Source: Bacteroidales bacterium UBA1219
Lineage (GTDB): Bacteria; Bacteroidota; Bacteroidia; Bacteroidales; P3
Assembly (NCBI GenBank): GCA_002309295.1
Contig: DBXF01000086.1
Location: forward strand, 550 to 42,167
Length of the DNA: 41,618 nt
Direction: 5' to 3'
Below, one piece after another: positions 8,110 through 16,598 of the stretch (position 1 is the first letter of the stretch; each line of letters starts with the position of its first letter). The notes beneath the pieces are model-generated. The model did not search any database. It saw only the letters and a program-made list of their open reading frames with translations, and was not told where the DNA came from. A program made the translations under genes and the position numbers.

Positions 8110-8117
8110 CAAATATA
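8110..8117 (-). promoter_or_regulatory. -7 element (TATATTTG) for mrdA-rodA-clpX
   Basis: On the minus strand TATATTTG matches TAnnTTTG, about 65 nt upstream of the mrdA ATG. No TTG is seen at the usual upstream distance. Confidence 0.55.
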
Positions 8118-8246
8118 CGTAATTTTTTGCGTTTTATTGCAGCGTTTTGAACTTTTTTTACTGCTTTTTATATTTCACTGGTTTTGAGTGTTTTATATTA
8201 TATTTTTTGTTTCTGGATTTTGCTTTGTCTGTCGCCAAAAATAAAG

Positions 8247-8277
8247 TTGTTTTTTTCAACATTTTTTTGTAATTTTG
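8247..8277 (+). promoter_or_regulatory. Bacteroidota promoter for the gldB-like operon
   Basis: TTG (8247-8249), 20 nt, then TAATTTTG (8270-8277): spacing and sequence fit the Bacteroidota consensus. The ATG at 8312 is 34 nt downstream. The rest of the divergent region 8044-8311 is AT-rich without further structure that I can support. Confidence 0.75.
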
Positions 8278-8311
8278 TAGTTTGTTTTTGAACGAACCAA
8301 CATAAATACCG

Positions 8312-9292
8312 ATGTATCTAAAAAATCGCATAACCATCGTCGCAACAGTGCTTTGCGTGATGTTTTTTGCCAGCTGTGGCAGCAATTCCGGCACCGACGA
8401 AGTGCAGATAAAACGTTTCGAAAAGGTGCTGTTCGGCACTGCGGCAAACGACTTGCCCAAGGTGCTGAAAGAGCAGGAACTGGAATACGCCCCCCTTATC
8501 AGCGGCGACCTCAACGACCCCTATTTCATGCAGAGCATCGTAGGTTTTGCCACCGACCCGCAGATGGTCGACGTGTACAACACCGTAATGCACCGCTACC
8601 CCGACCTCGGTTGGCTCGAGAAGAGCCTCGCCCCCGCCATGGAGAAAGCCCGAAAGCTGTTCCCCGACCTCGCCGTGAAAGACTTCTACACCCTTATCCT
8701 CGGCAATTTTGACTACAATATGCGGGTAATCTGCACCGACACTTTCCTCGCCATCGACATAAGTCAGTATGTGATAGACGAATACAAGTCGTTCAACTAC
8801 TACAACATGCCTATGTACATGGTGGAGATGCTCGACAGCACCCACCTTTTGCCCGACTGCATGGCGGCCGTAGCTATGACGCTGCTGCCGCGCAACTACG
8901 CACCGCAGTCGCTGCTGGAATATATGGTGGACAACGGCAAGGTGCAGTATTTCCTTGCACAGGTGCTGCCCGACGTGGCCCCCGAACACCGTATCCGCTA
9001 CACCAACCAGCAGTGGAACTGGGCCGTGGAGAACGAAGGCAACGTATGGGGCTACCTGCTTCAAAACCAGCTGCTTTACGACAGCGACTGGAACCGTATC
9101 CGCGGTTTCGTGAACGAAGGTCCGCAAACACCGCAGTTCACCAACTCCGCCCCACGTCTGGCCGATTTCGTCGGACTGCAGATAATCACATCCTACATGG
9201 AAAACAACAAAGTGTCGATGCCGGAGCTTTTCGCCAACACCGACGCACAGAAAATACTCACCCAATCAAGATATAAACCTCAAAGACAATAA
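8312..9292 (+). CDS. GldB-family lipoprotein
   Basis: Lipoprotein of 326 aa; the lipobox is FASC with Cys22. The family features I recognise are the early IKRFEKVLF motif, the acidic middle part, PRLADFVGLQIITSYM and the ending ILTQSRYKP, all characteristic of the gliding-motility lipoprotein GldB group. GldB is needed for gliding in Flavobacterium, but homologues occur widely in non-gliding Bacteroidota, so gliding cannot be inferred. Its biochemical role is not established. It is the first gene of a tight plus-strand run: the next start is 3 nt after its stop, which suggests a role in the envelope together with the phosphoglycerol transferase that follows. Confidence 0.8.
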   Translation: MYLKNRITIVATVLCVMFFASCGSNSGTDEVQIKRFEKVLFGTAANDLPKVLKEQELEYAPLISGDLNDPYFMQSIVGFATDPQMVDVYNTVMHRYPDLGWLEKSLAPAMEKARKLFPDLAVKDFYTLILGNFDYNMRVICTDTFLAIDISQYVIDEYKSFNYYNMPMYMVEMLDSTHLLPDCMAAVAMTLLPRNYAPQSLLEYMVDNGKVQYFLAQVLPDVAPEHRIRYTNQQWNWAVENEGNVWGYLLQNQLLYDSDWNRIRGFVNEGPQTPQFTNSAPRLADFVGLQIITSYMENNKVSMPELFANTDAQKILTQSRYKPQRQ

Positions 9293-9295
9293 TTT

Positions 9296-11248
9296 ATGAG
9301 ATTTACCATATTCAAAACCAACAAGATTTTTTCGTACCTCACGGCCAAATTCATTCTGGCTTTTGTGCTGTTGCTCGTCACGCAGCTCATCTTCTTCATA
9401 TCCAACCACCACCTGTTTTCGCCTGTGGATTTCGGCGGTTTCATGAAAATATTGTGGGGCAACATCGTGTTCGGACTCTCCACCACCGCCATGGTGCTAA
9501 GCCCGTACATAGTGCTCAACGTGATACCCACCAGTCTGCGCTGGAACAAAATCTACAAAAACATCGCCGAGGTGTTTTACATCATCCCCGTGTTTGTGAT
9601 GCTGATTGCCAACATGATAGACTCGGCATACTACACTTTCACCTTCCGCCGTATGACGTCGGAGATTTTCGGCTACCTTGGCGTGGGCGGCGACATGGGC
9701 AACCTCATACCTCAGTTTCTGAAAGATTTCTGGGTGTACCTTGTACTTTTTATCGCCATTATTTTTGTGCTGATATGGTGCAGCCGTCGCATAGTGCTCG
9801 AAAAACGTATGCCGCACCCCTACGGCACCACCCTTTTCAAAGACAGCATACTTTCGGTGATTGTGGTTGCCATTGCCGTGCTGATGATTCGCGGAGGCTT
9901 CATATACAAGCCGTTACGTCCCATCGACGCGAGTAAATACGCCAGCTGCGACAACACCTCGCTGGTGCTGAACACCCCGTTCTGCATCATCCGCACCTTC
10001 GGCAAAAGCAGCGGCCTCGAGCCTAAACAATATTACGCCGACGAGCGCACGCTGGAAAAAGTCTTCACTCCGGTGAACATACCCCTTGCCGCCTCCGACA
10101 CTACCGCCGTGGCACTGCCCGACAGCCTTGCGGCAACGCAGAAAAACGTGGTGATAATAATCCTCGAGAGTTTCTCGGAAGAGTACGTGGGTTTCCTCAA
10201 CCCCGACAATCCGGGGTTCACGCCGTTCCTCGACTCCCTTGCCGGACATAGCACCATTTATCAGGGCATGTCCAACGGCAAACGTTCCATCGAGGCGATA
10301 CCTGCAATACTGGCCGGAATGCCCTCCATCATGTTCGAGCCGTTCATCACCTCGCCCTACGCCACCAACAAAATCGAAGGACTGCCGCAGGTGCTTAAAC
10401 GTCACGGCTATAGCACGTCGTTCTTCCACGGTGCATACAACGGCTCCATGAATTTCGACGCCTTTGTGCAGTCGGTGGGCGTGGACAGCTACTATGGCAA
10501 AAACGAATACGTTGCCGATTGCGGCGACAACGGCTACGACGGCAACTGGGGCATTTTCGACGAGCCTTTCCTGCAGTTTATGGCTAAAAAGATAGGCACC
10601 TTCCGACAACCGTTCTTCTCTTCGGTGTTCACCATCTCGTCGCACCACCCCTACACCATGCCCGAAGAGCATGTGGGACAGTTCCCCAAAGGCAAGCACC
10701 CAATTCTGGAAGTGGTGGCCTACTCCGACTACGCCCTGAAACAGTTCTTCGCCGCCGCCTCGAAAGCCGACTGGTACCAGAACACCATCTTCATCATCAC
10801 CGCCGACCACACCGCACCGCCGATTTCGCCGAAATACTCCACCGGCTACAATGTATATAAGGTGCCGATGATAGTCTTTGACCCGTCGAACGACACACAT
10901 ATTGTGAAAAACCGCATAATGCAGCAGGCCGACATAATGCCCACCGTGGTGGATATGCTGGGGATAAACGAACGGACAATGTCGTTCGGCAAAAGCGTGA
11001 TAAACCCCGCCAACCCCGAATACCACATCTCCTACGGCAGCAGCGCCTACCAGCTTATCAAGGACAAATACTACATACGCTATGACGGCCAGAAACTGGA
11101 AGTGTTCGACCGCTTTGCCGACCCCGAACTGAAAACCGACATCTCGCAAAGCGACGCCAAAGCCTACCAGCCGCAGCTCAACTTCCTGAAAGCCATCATA
11201 CAGCAGTACAACAACCGGATGATTGAGAACCGTTTGACAATCAAATAA
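9296..11248 (+). CDS. LTA synthase / sulfatase-family phosphoglycerol transferase
   Basis: Membrane protein of 650 aa. Five hydrophobic segments (roughly 16-35, 52-77, 93-113, 145-162, 186-200) precede an extracytoplasmic sulfatase-fold domain. Metal and active-site motifs are visible: ILESFSEEY (Glu291), RSIEAIPAILAG with Ser331 where LtaS-type enzymes carry the nucleophile, then FHGAYNGSMNFD, and FIITADHT near the C-terminus. Gram-positive LtaS transfers glycerol-phosphate from phosphatidylglycerol and releases diacylglycerol. The substrate in this Gram-negative lineage is unknown; modification of a periplasmic or surface glycan is possible. A diacylglycerol kinase starts 10 nt downstream, which fits recycling of the lipid product. 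Confidence 0.88.
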   Translation: MRFTIFKTNKIFSYLTAKFILAFVLLLVTQLIFFISNHHLFSPVDFGGFMKILWGNIVFGLSTTAMVLSPYIVLNVIPTSLRWNKIYKNIAEVFYIIPVFVMLIANMIDSAYYTFTFRRMTSEIFGYLGVGGDMGNLIPQFLKDFWVYLVLFIAIIFVLIWCSRRIVLEKRMPHPYGTTLFKDSILSVIVVAIAVLMIRGGFIYKPLRPIDASKYASCDNTSLVLNTPFCIIRTFGKSSGLEPKQYYADERTLEKVFTPVNIPLAASDTTAVALPDSLAATQKNVVIIILESFSEEYVGFLNPDNPGFTPFLDSLAGHSTIYQGMSNGKRSIEAIPAILAGMPSIMFEPFITSPYATNKIEGLPQVLKRHGYSTSFFHGAYNGSMNFDAFVQSVGVDSYYGKNEYVADCGDNGYDGNWGIFDEPFLQFMAKKIGTFRQPFFSSVFTISSHHPYTMPEEHVGQFPKGKHPILEVVAYSDYALKQFFAAASKADWYQNTIFIITADHTAPPISPKYSTGYNVYKVPMIVFDPSNDTHIVKNRIMQQADIMPTVVDMLGINERTMSFGKSVINPANPEYHISYGSSAYQLIKDKYYIRYDGQKLEVFDRFADPELKTDISQSDAKAYQPQLNFLKAIIQQYNNRMIENRLTIK

Positions 11249-11258
11249 GTAACTAACC

Positions 11259-12155
11259 ATGACCGACCGCAAACGACTTCTGGTAATAATAAACCCCATC
11301 TCCGGTGTGGGACGGCAAAAGACCATCGAAAAGGTGTTCGCCCAGCACCTCGACCGCTCCCGTTTCGACTACGACATACGCTACACCGAACGTGCGGGCC
11401 ACGCCACCGACATAGCCCACGAAGGCTCGGCACAAGGCTACGACGCTGTTATCGCCGTGGGCGGCGACGGCTCCATCAACGAGGTGGCCAAAGGGCTGAT
11501 AGGCACGGACACCACCATGGGTATCATACCATGCGGCTCGGGCAACGGCATGGCACGACACATGCGCCTGCCACTGACCCCCGAAAAAGCTATAGAGGTG
11601 ATAAACACTTATCACACCGAACGTATCGACACCATCGACGTGAACGGCCACAGCTACGTGAGCATAGCCGGCGTGGGTTTCGACGCCTACGTGGCACGGC
11701 GGTTCCGCCTTACAAAAAAACGCGGCTTTGCGGGCTACGCACGAATAATGTTCACCGAATACCCACGCTACAAAGCCAAAGAGTACCGCATGATTATAGA
11801 CGGCAAGGAATGCAGCCACAAAGCACTGATGGTGAGCGTGGCCAACTCCAGCCAGTTCGGCTTCAACGCCGCCATCGCCCCCACCGCCAGCCTCACCGAC
11901 GGACTTCTGGATGTGTGCATTGTGGAGAAAGTGCCGTATCTGGAACTGCCCATCACCGCCGAAATGCTGCTGATGAGCCACAATTTCGAAAAATCGGAGT
12001 ATGTGGAAATAATTCAGGCAAAGGAAGTTACAATACTAAACAACGACTACCGTTGGATAAACTACGACGGCGAGGCGCTGAAACTCGACACCGAGCTGCA
12101 TTTCAAGATAGTTCCAAAATCGTTAAACGTAATCTGCCATGGGGAAAAAGAATAA
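11259..12155 (+). CDS. Diacylglycerol kinase family lipid kinase (YegS/DgkB-like)
   Basis: Soluble lipid kinase of 298 aa with the DAGK catalytic fold. NPISG near the N-terminus and GGDGS (68-72) bind nucleotide, and GSGNGMARHM follows at about 93-102. The family phosphorylates diacylglycerol or related lipids to phosphatidic acid at the inner face of the membrane. The neighbouring LTA-synthase-like enzyme would release diacylglycerol, so DAG is the likeliest substrate, though sphingolipids, which many Bacteroidota make, are an alternative. The 3' end overlaps the SUI1 gene by 17 bp in another frame. Confidence 0.9.
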   Translation: MTDRKRLLVIINPISGVGRQKTIEKVFAQHLDRSRFDYDIRYTERAGHATDIAHEGSAQGYDAVIAVGGDGSINEVAKGLIGTDTTMGIIPCGSGNGMARHMRLPLTPEKAIEVINTYHTERIDTIDVNGHSYVSIAGVGFDAYVARRFRLTKKRGFAGYARIMFTEYPRYKAKEYRMIIDGKECSHKALMVSVANSSQFGFNAAIAPTASLTDGLLDVCIVEKVPYLELPITAEMLLMSHNFEKSEYVEIIQAKEVTILNNDYRWINYDGEALKLDTELHFKIVPKSLNVICHGEKE

Positions 12156-12486
12156 AAACGTCATCGGGGTGGTTTACAGCACCAATCCCGATTTCGCCTA
12201 CCAGTACGACGAACCCGAAGAGGCCGTAACCCTGCCGCCACAGCAACAGGAGCTCCGCGTGTGGCTCGACAGCAAACAGCGCGGGGGCAAGACGGTAACC
12301 CTCGTCACCGGTTTCGTGGGCACCGACGACGACCTTGCGGCCCTTGCCAAAGAGCTGAAAACCAAGTGCGGCGTGGGCGGCAATGCCAAGGACGGCGAGA
12401 TAATGATTCAGGGCGATTTCCGCGACAAAGTGCTCGACCTTCTAACCAAAGCCGGATACAAAGCCAAAAAAGCGGGAGGAAATTAA
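12139..12486 (+). CDS. SUI1/eIF1-family translation factor (YciH-like)
   Basis: 115 aa. The C-terminal two thirds (about 35-110) match the SUI1 fold: a basic loop KQRGGKTVTLVTGF, then AKELKTKCGVGG and GEIMIQGDFRDKV. In bacteria the YciH group is dispensable and is thought to influence start-site selection or inhibit translation under stress. Its ATG lies 17 bp before the end of the lipid-kinase gene, so translational coupling is likely. Confidence 0.92.
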   Translation: MGKKNKNVIGVVYSTNPDFAYQYDEPEEAVTLPPQQQELRVWLDSKQRGGKTVTLVTGFVGTDDDLAALAKELKTKCGVGGNAKDGEIMIQGDFRDKVLDLLTKAGYKAKKAGGN

Positions 12487-12569
12487 TTCGGAATTCGGAG
12501 TTCGGAATTCGGAAAGAGTTGATAGATGATAATTTATAATTGATAGTAGGGGCGAAACATTTTTCGCCC
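12484..12569. repeat. Extragenic repeat block: AATTCGG-type units and a REP-like palindrome
   Basis: Three near-perfect units of AATTCGG/AGTTCGG follow one another at 12484-12513. An AT-rich stretch leads to the hairpin GGGCGAAA (12550-12557) / TTTCGCCC (12562-12569). The sequence GTAGGGGCGAAA with its inverted half resembles short interspersed palindromes widespread in bacterial intergenic DNA. The hairpin could also act as a terminator for the upstream operon, but the T-run after it is short. Confidence 0.6.
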
Positions 12570-12606
12570 ATTTAATAGAAAATTAATCACAAAACCCAAT
12601 AAAACA

Positions 12607-13278
12607 ATGAAACGTATTTTAATCCTTACAGTAATTATGGCAAGTGCAATAAGTTTAAGCGTGCCTGCATCGGCACAGAAAGCCAAAAACGGCAAAGCCA
12701 AGAAAGAAACCGTCATCAAGCTGAACGCTCCCAATATGGAAAACAGCGTAACTCTGATGGAAGCTTTGAAAAACCGTCAGACCAACCGCAGTTTCGCCAC
12801 ACAGGAGCTTGGTTGGCAGCAGCTGAGCGACGTGCTGTGGGCTGCAGCCGGAGTGAACCGTCCCGACAACGGCAAACGTACCGCCCCCACCGCCCGCAAC
12901 GCGCAGGAGATCGAAATCTACGCTTTCACCTCGGCAGGGGTGTTCCTCTACGACGCTCCCAACCACCAGCTGAAACGCATCACCGAAGGCGACTGCCGTA
13001 GCGGTCTCTACAACGGTGGCAATTTCGAGAAAGCTCCACTGATTCTCGTCTATGTGGGCAATTTCGACAAAATGGAAGGTTTCAACGAGGAGGCACGCAA
13101 TTTCTACAGCGCCACCGACGTGGGATTTGTAAGTCAGAACGTGTACCTCTACTGCGCCACGCAGAACCTCAGCACCGTTATTTGCGGCAGTTTCAACCGC
13201 GAGCACGCCGGCAAAGTGCTAAACATCAAAAACGGCAAACTGCTTCTGGCACAGCCCGTCGGCTACCCCGAGAAATAA
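12607..13278 (+). CDS. Exported nitroreductase-like protein (SagB/ThcOx family)
   Basis: 223 aa, with an N-terminal signal peptide (hydrophobic core about 4-20, likely cleaved after SAQ). The remainder looks like a short member of the nitroreductase superfamily, SagB/ThcOx type: ALKNRQTNRSFATQEL near the start of the domain, then LSDVLWAAAGVNR, RTAPTARNAQEIEIY and the late helix region DVGFVSQNVYLYC. Such proteins bind FMN, but a periplasmic location makes the cofactor source and substrate unclear. It follows the SUI1 gene after 120 nt of repeat DNA and is 33 nt before the AI-2E-family permease. Confidence 0.8.
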   Translation: MKRILILTVIMASAISLSVPASAQKAKNGKAKKETVIKLNAPNMENSVTLMEALKNRQTNRSFATQELGWQQLSDVLWAAAGVNRPDNGKRTAPTARNAQEIEIYAFTSAGVFLYDAPNHQLKRITEGDCRSGLYNGGNFEKAPLILVYVGNFDKMEGFNEEARNFYSATDVGFVSQNVYLYCATQNLSTVICGSFNREHAGKVLNIKNGKLLLAQPVGYPEK

Positions 13279-13311
13279 CATTTGACAATAACCGCACAAA
13301 CTCCGCCAATT

Positions 13312-14424
13312 ATGACACTCAACGTAAAAAAACTTGTTGGAATACTGGCGCTGATGGTCTTCATAGCCATCGCCGCTTTCCTTATCGGATATTTCAAATT
13401 TCTGGTAATCTGCATATTGGTGGCGTTTGTGCTTGCCCTTATCGGCGGCCACCTGATGTCGCTGCTCAAGAAAGTGCGTGTGGGCAGGCATAGTCTGCCG
13501 CCGTCGCTCTCGGCGGGACTGGTGCTGGCTGCCATCGTGGGTGTGGTGGTGCTGTTGTCGTACTGGATTTTCCCGCTGCTTTTCTCGCAGGTAATGCAGC
13601 TGGTTAATATGGACACCTCGCGCATAGTGGAGTACGCCAGCAAGTACGGCGTGGAGCTGCGCCAGCTTCTTATCGACTACGGCTTTATCGATGACACCGA
13701 GAACTCTTTCGAGCTGCTGGTGAACAACACCCTGCTCGACATGATACGGATGATAGATTTCAAACAGGTGATGAGCGACACAGTGTCCACCACCGCCAAC
13801 CTGCTGTTGGGCATTCTCACAGTGCTGTTCCTCACCTATTTCTTCCTCCGCGACCGCAGCTACTGGCGCGAACTACTCTACTCCGCCATCCCCGACAAAT
13901 ACACCGACGAAACGCACAATATTTTCCATAACTCGCGCCGCCTCATCTCCCGCTATTTCATCGGACTGCTGTGCGAGATGATACTGGTGACACTGCTGCT
14001 TTTCCTCGGGTTCACCATTTTCGGGTTCCACAACGCTTTCCTCATCGCAGCCATCTGCGGTGTGATGGTGATAATACCTTATCTTGGCGCCGTCATCGGG
14101 TCGGTTTTCAGTTTTGTGATACTGCTGGTATCCACGCTCAACGTCTCCACCGAAAGTGTGAACATACTGCAGTTGCTGCTCACTTTCTACGGCATTTTCA
14201 TAGTGGTGAAACTAATCGACGACTTTGTGATGCAGCCGCTAATCTACTCCAAGAGCGTCAAGGCGCACCCCGTGGAGATTTTCCTTGTGATACTCGTTGC
14301 CGGCAAGATAGGCGGCGTGCTCGGCATGATAGCCGCCATACCCGCCTACACGCTGATACGTATCTTTGTAAAGGAATTTTGGAGCAACTCCAAGTTTGTG
14401 AAACAATTCATCAAAGATTTGTAA
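13312..14424 (+). CDS. AI-2E family transporter (membrane permease)
   Basis: 370 aa when started at the ATG at 13312, which directly precedes the first hydrophobic segment; an in-frame TTG at 13282 is less likely. About eight transmembrane segments: a pair near the start, one at about 72-92, a soluble middle part, and the conserved C-terminal group with FLTYFFLRDR, the glycine-rich GVMVIIPYLGAVIGS, DDFVMQPLIYSKSV and HPVEIFLVILVAGKIGG. These are hallmarks of the AI-2E/YdiK/PerM family. Members export diverse substrates or ions, and AI-2 transport is shown only for TqsA. The substrate here is unknown. The downstream 52 nt hold no clear terminator before the convergent gene. Confidence 0.92.
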   Translation: MTLNVKKLVGILALMVFIAIAAFLIGYFKFLVICILVAFVLALIGGHLMSLLKKVRVGRHSLPPSLSAGLVLAAIVGVVVLLSYWIFPLLFSQVMQLVNMDTSRIVEYASKYGVELRQLLIDYGFIDDTENSFELLVNNTLLDMIRMIDFKQVMSDTVSTTANLLLGILTVLFLTYFFLRDRSYWRELLYSAIPDKYTDETHNIFHNSRRLISRYFIGLLCEMILVTLLLFLGFTIFGFHNAFLIAAICGVMVIIPYLGAVIGSVFSFVILLVSTLNVSTESVNILQLLLTFYGIFIVVKLIDDFVMQPLIYSKSVKAHPVEIFLVILVAGKIGGVLGMIAAIPAYTLIRIFVKEFWSNSKFVKQFIKDL

Positions 14425-14476
14425 ATACGATGTGGGGCGCGCGCTCCGAGAGCGGATTGTAGTTTTTGCTAAACCC

Positions 14477-14944
14477 TTACTTTTTGGTAAGTTTTAATTT
14501 AAGGTTGGGATTTTCGGCCAGCATAGCATTTTTGTCGTAATAGAGCCAGCCGTTTTTGATGCAAAACGCAATGCCCGATAAAAATGCAATTTGCGAATCC
14601 TCCGATTTATACGATTTCCCCTTTACGGCAATAGCCGGGTAGTCGGCTTTGGAAAAAGTGATTTCGATGTAATCACACGTTTCACAAACGTTTTTTTCCC
14701 AATAGAAATAGTTTGTAACACCACCGAAAACGCAGGTGCCGTTGCCCAGATAATACTCCACCTCCCCTTCGTAATTTTTTGTGGTCTTATAGGGATTGTT
14801 GATAGTAATTGTGCATTCGCTACCGTTGGCGTCGGTAAAAGAGTAGGAGCCCACAAAAGCGGCCGGCTTGGCTGTTGGAGCAGTGTTTTGGGCATTCATC
14901 ACAAATGGGATAAGGGCCATTGCAAAAAGTATTATTTTTCTCAT
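14477..14944 (-). CDS. Small exported protein of unknown function
   Basis: 155 aa from the ATG at 14944. The longer in-frame extension to 15091 is rejected because the internal Met begins a typical signal peptide (MRKIILFAMALIPFVMNAQ). The mature part begins NTAPTAKPAAFVGSYSF and alternates short strand-like segments with Cys, Thr and Tyr; a lipocalin-like or small beta-sandwich fold is possible but cannot be shown. Two cysteines are spaced CETC. No family is recognised. It is transcribed alone, convergent with the permease gene. A TATTTTTG element lies 80 nt upstream at 15024-15031. Confidence 0.65.
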   Translation of the reverse strand: MRKIILFAMALIPFVMNAQNTAPTAKPAAFVGSYSFTDANGSECTITINNPYKTTKNYEGEVEYYLGNGTCVFGGVTNYFYWEKNVCETCDYIEITFSKADYPAIAVKGKSYKSEDSQIAFLSGIAFCIKNGWLYYDKNAMLAENPNLKLKLTKK

Positions 14945-15023
14945 TTTTCTGGTGTGCGCTTGGTTATATACCATCAAGCCCGTCGGTTTTTTTGATACAT
15001 TGAAAACTTGTTTTTTTGTTGTG

Positions 15024-15031
15024 CAAAAATA
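15024..15031 (-). promoter_or_regulatory. Possible -7 element (TATTTTTG) for the small exported protein
   Basis: Minus-strand match to TAnnTTTG, 80 nt upstream of the start at 14944. No TTG partner is seen. Confidence 0.4.
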
Positions 15032-15204
15032 CATTTTTTTCCCGACACTGCGGACATTAGGCTTAAAAAAATACTCTATCGTTGTTTTCATAGAAAAAAT
15101 AGTCCCTTGGAGTAGGTTTTGATATTCAGCAATTTAAATAGCCAATGGCGGACTGCGGGCTATTTTATATCGGTAAAAAAAGCCTTTATTTCCAAAAAAA
15201 ATCG

Positions 15205-15212
15205 TATCTTTG
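15205..15212 (+). promoter_or_regulatory. -7 element (TATCTTTG) for the T9SS cargo gene
   Basis: Exact TAnnTTTG match, 39 nt before the ATG at 15252. It is embedded in 19 nt (15194-15212) identical to 302-320. The leader after it is A-rich without a Shine-Dalgarno sequence. Confidence 0.75.
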
Positions 15213-15251
15213 TAGTTTAAATAAATCAAACATTTAATAAAAAATAACAAT

Positions 15252-16361
15252 ATGAAAAAATTTAGTACATTTTTGGCAGCATGCCTGCTCAGCGCCACAA
15301 TGGCTTTTGGACAACAGACAATGAGCATCAACAACGGCTCTTTCGAGCAATGGACCACGTCACCGGCATATACAATTTTAACTGTTATTGATTTGTATGA
15401 CTCGTACATAACACCAACCGGTTGGCACACAATGAAATATGCCATCGACACAACAGTTCCATTTGTAGGTCGTATCCAAACCGATGTGCCCCTTCAGATT
15501 ATGGACAAAGATACCGCTGGAGTTCCCGACGGCAACTATGCTGCAAAGCTCAAGACTTTCCGCCTCAACCAAATCCTTACAGGTGTTTCTTCTTTGGGAA
15601 TGTCGCTTGGCGACAACGACACTGTGGTTATGCCCACCATCCTTTCCATCGGCCAGCTGGAGACCGAACCAGTTATGGAGCTCATGGCCATGCTGCCCCT
15701 GCTGATGTCCGACCCCTCGGCCATCACAATGCTCGACACTCTCGATTTCAACAACTACTCCACCGGCGGCATGAACCTCAACGGTTTCAACCTCGGCAAA
15801 CTCACCGGAAAATACAAATACGAACCCGCCACCGAGACCGGTAGCGATGCCGGCGGTGTGATAATGATTGCCACCTACAACGACCAAACCTCAGGCAAAC
15901 GCAAAATATGCGGCGGCGGTTTCAACCAAAACCTCATTCACACCCACGCCTACACCGATTTCGAAGTGGATTACATGTCCCTTACCGACGACCCCAGCAT
16001 CGTTCCCGACATGCTCGAGATAATGATTATGTCCTCGGCTAGCACGGCTATGGAACTTGGCTCGGAACTGTTTGTTGACAAACTGCAGCTTGTTGAAGCC
16101 GAAGACGAACCCGAAGGCATCGCCACTGCTAACGCCGAACCCACTGTAAGCATCTACCCCAACCCCAGCAAAGGCAAAGTGTTCGCCGAACTCGACGCTC
16201 CCGCCAATATCCGCATCTTCAACCAACTGGGACAGACCGTGGCACAGAAAAACAATGTTTCTGGCAAAGTGTCGTTCAACATCACAACTCCCGGCATCTA
16301 CGTAATGGAAGTTTCCGGCAGCACTTTCCGCACAGTGAAACAAATTGTGGTTACGAAATAG
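15252..16361 (+). CDS. Secreted protein with type IX secretion C-terminal sorting domain
   Basis: 369 aa. An N-terminal signal peptide (about 1-20, likely cut at AFG-QQ) is followed by a domain beginning with a stretch like NNGSFEQW and a beta-rich middle part with GWHTM and SLTDDPSIVPD. Its overall pattern recalls carbohydrate-binding or PCMD-like domains, but I cannot assign it. The last about 75 residues form a classical T9SS sorting domain: VSIYPNPSKG, then VRIF-like NIRIFNQLGQ, GIYVMEVSG and a final TVKQIVVTK. The protein would cross the outer membrane by T9SS and be released or anchored to the surface. It implies a functional T9SS elsewhere in the genome. A strong terminator follows. 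Confidence 0.88.
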   Translation: MKKFSTFLAACLLSATMAFGQQTMSINNGSFEQWTTSPAYTILTVIDLYDSYITPTGWHTMKYAIDTTVPFVGRIQTDVPLQIMDKDTAGVPDGNYAAKLKTFRLNQILTGVSSLGMSLGDNDTVVMPTILSIGQLETEPVMELMAMLPLLMSDPSAITMLDTLDFNNYSTGGMNLNGFNLGKLTGKYKYEPATETGSDAGGVIMIATYNDQTSGKRKICGGGFNQNLIHTHAYTDFEVDYMSLTDDPSIVPDMLEIMIMSSASTAMELGSELFVDKLQLVEAEDEPEGIATANAEPTVSIYPNPSKGKVFAELDAPANIRIFNQLGQTVAQKNNVSGKVSFNITTPGIYVMEVSGSTFRTVKQIVVTK

Positions 16362-16391
16362 TTGTTTAATAAAGATAGAGTTTTTCATTGA

Positions 16392-16420
16392 AAACGCAGC
16401 CTTTTCGGCTGCGTTTTTTT
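16392..16420 (+). terminator. Intrinsic terminator of the T9SS cargo gene
   Basis: AAACGCAGCC (16392-16401) pairs perfectly with GGCTGCGTTT (16407-16416) around TTTTC, followed by a T-run. Confidence 0.93.
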
Positions 16421-16475
16421 ATACCCCGCTACTTATCTCCCAGTCTTCATCCTGCTTGCTTTTCTTTTTAGGATA

Positions 16476-16558
16476 TTTTTACCACATTTCGGAACGTATC
16501 GCCACAAAACACCCCGATATTTTCCGAAATCACACTTTTTTCTTGCACATTTCGGAAA
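16476..16558 (+). repeat. Upstream 83-bp direct repeat flanking the ATPase gene
   Basis: Identical to 18058-18140 at 79 of 83 positions without gaps. It contains the motif ATTTCGGAA in both orientations (16486-16494, 16521-16530 reversed, 16549-16558). Its end carries the TTG -33 element of the ATPase promoter, and the last ATTTCGGAAA sits between the -33 and -7 elements, like an operator. Confidence 0.9.
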
Positions 16559-16573
16559 TTATTCGTAACTTTG
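16543..16573 (+). promoter_or_regulatory. Bacteroidota promoter of the ATPase gene
   Basis: TTG (16543-16545), 20 nt, then TAACTTTG (16566-16573), 25 nt before the ATG. The half-palindrome ATTTCGGAAA fills part of the spacer, so a protein bound there would block transcription. Confidence 0.8.
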
Positions 16574-16598
16574 CAGTCGATTTTAAACTGCTTTAATT

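Noticed and set aside
9914..11326. 470-codon minus-strand frame opposite the LTA-synthase-like gene
   Set aside because: Shadow of the real gene. The plus strand shows the complete sulfatase motifs.
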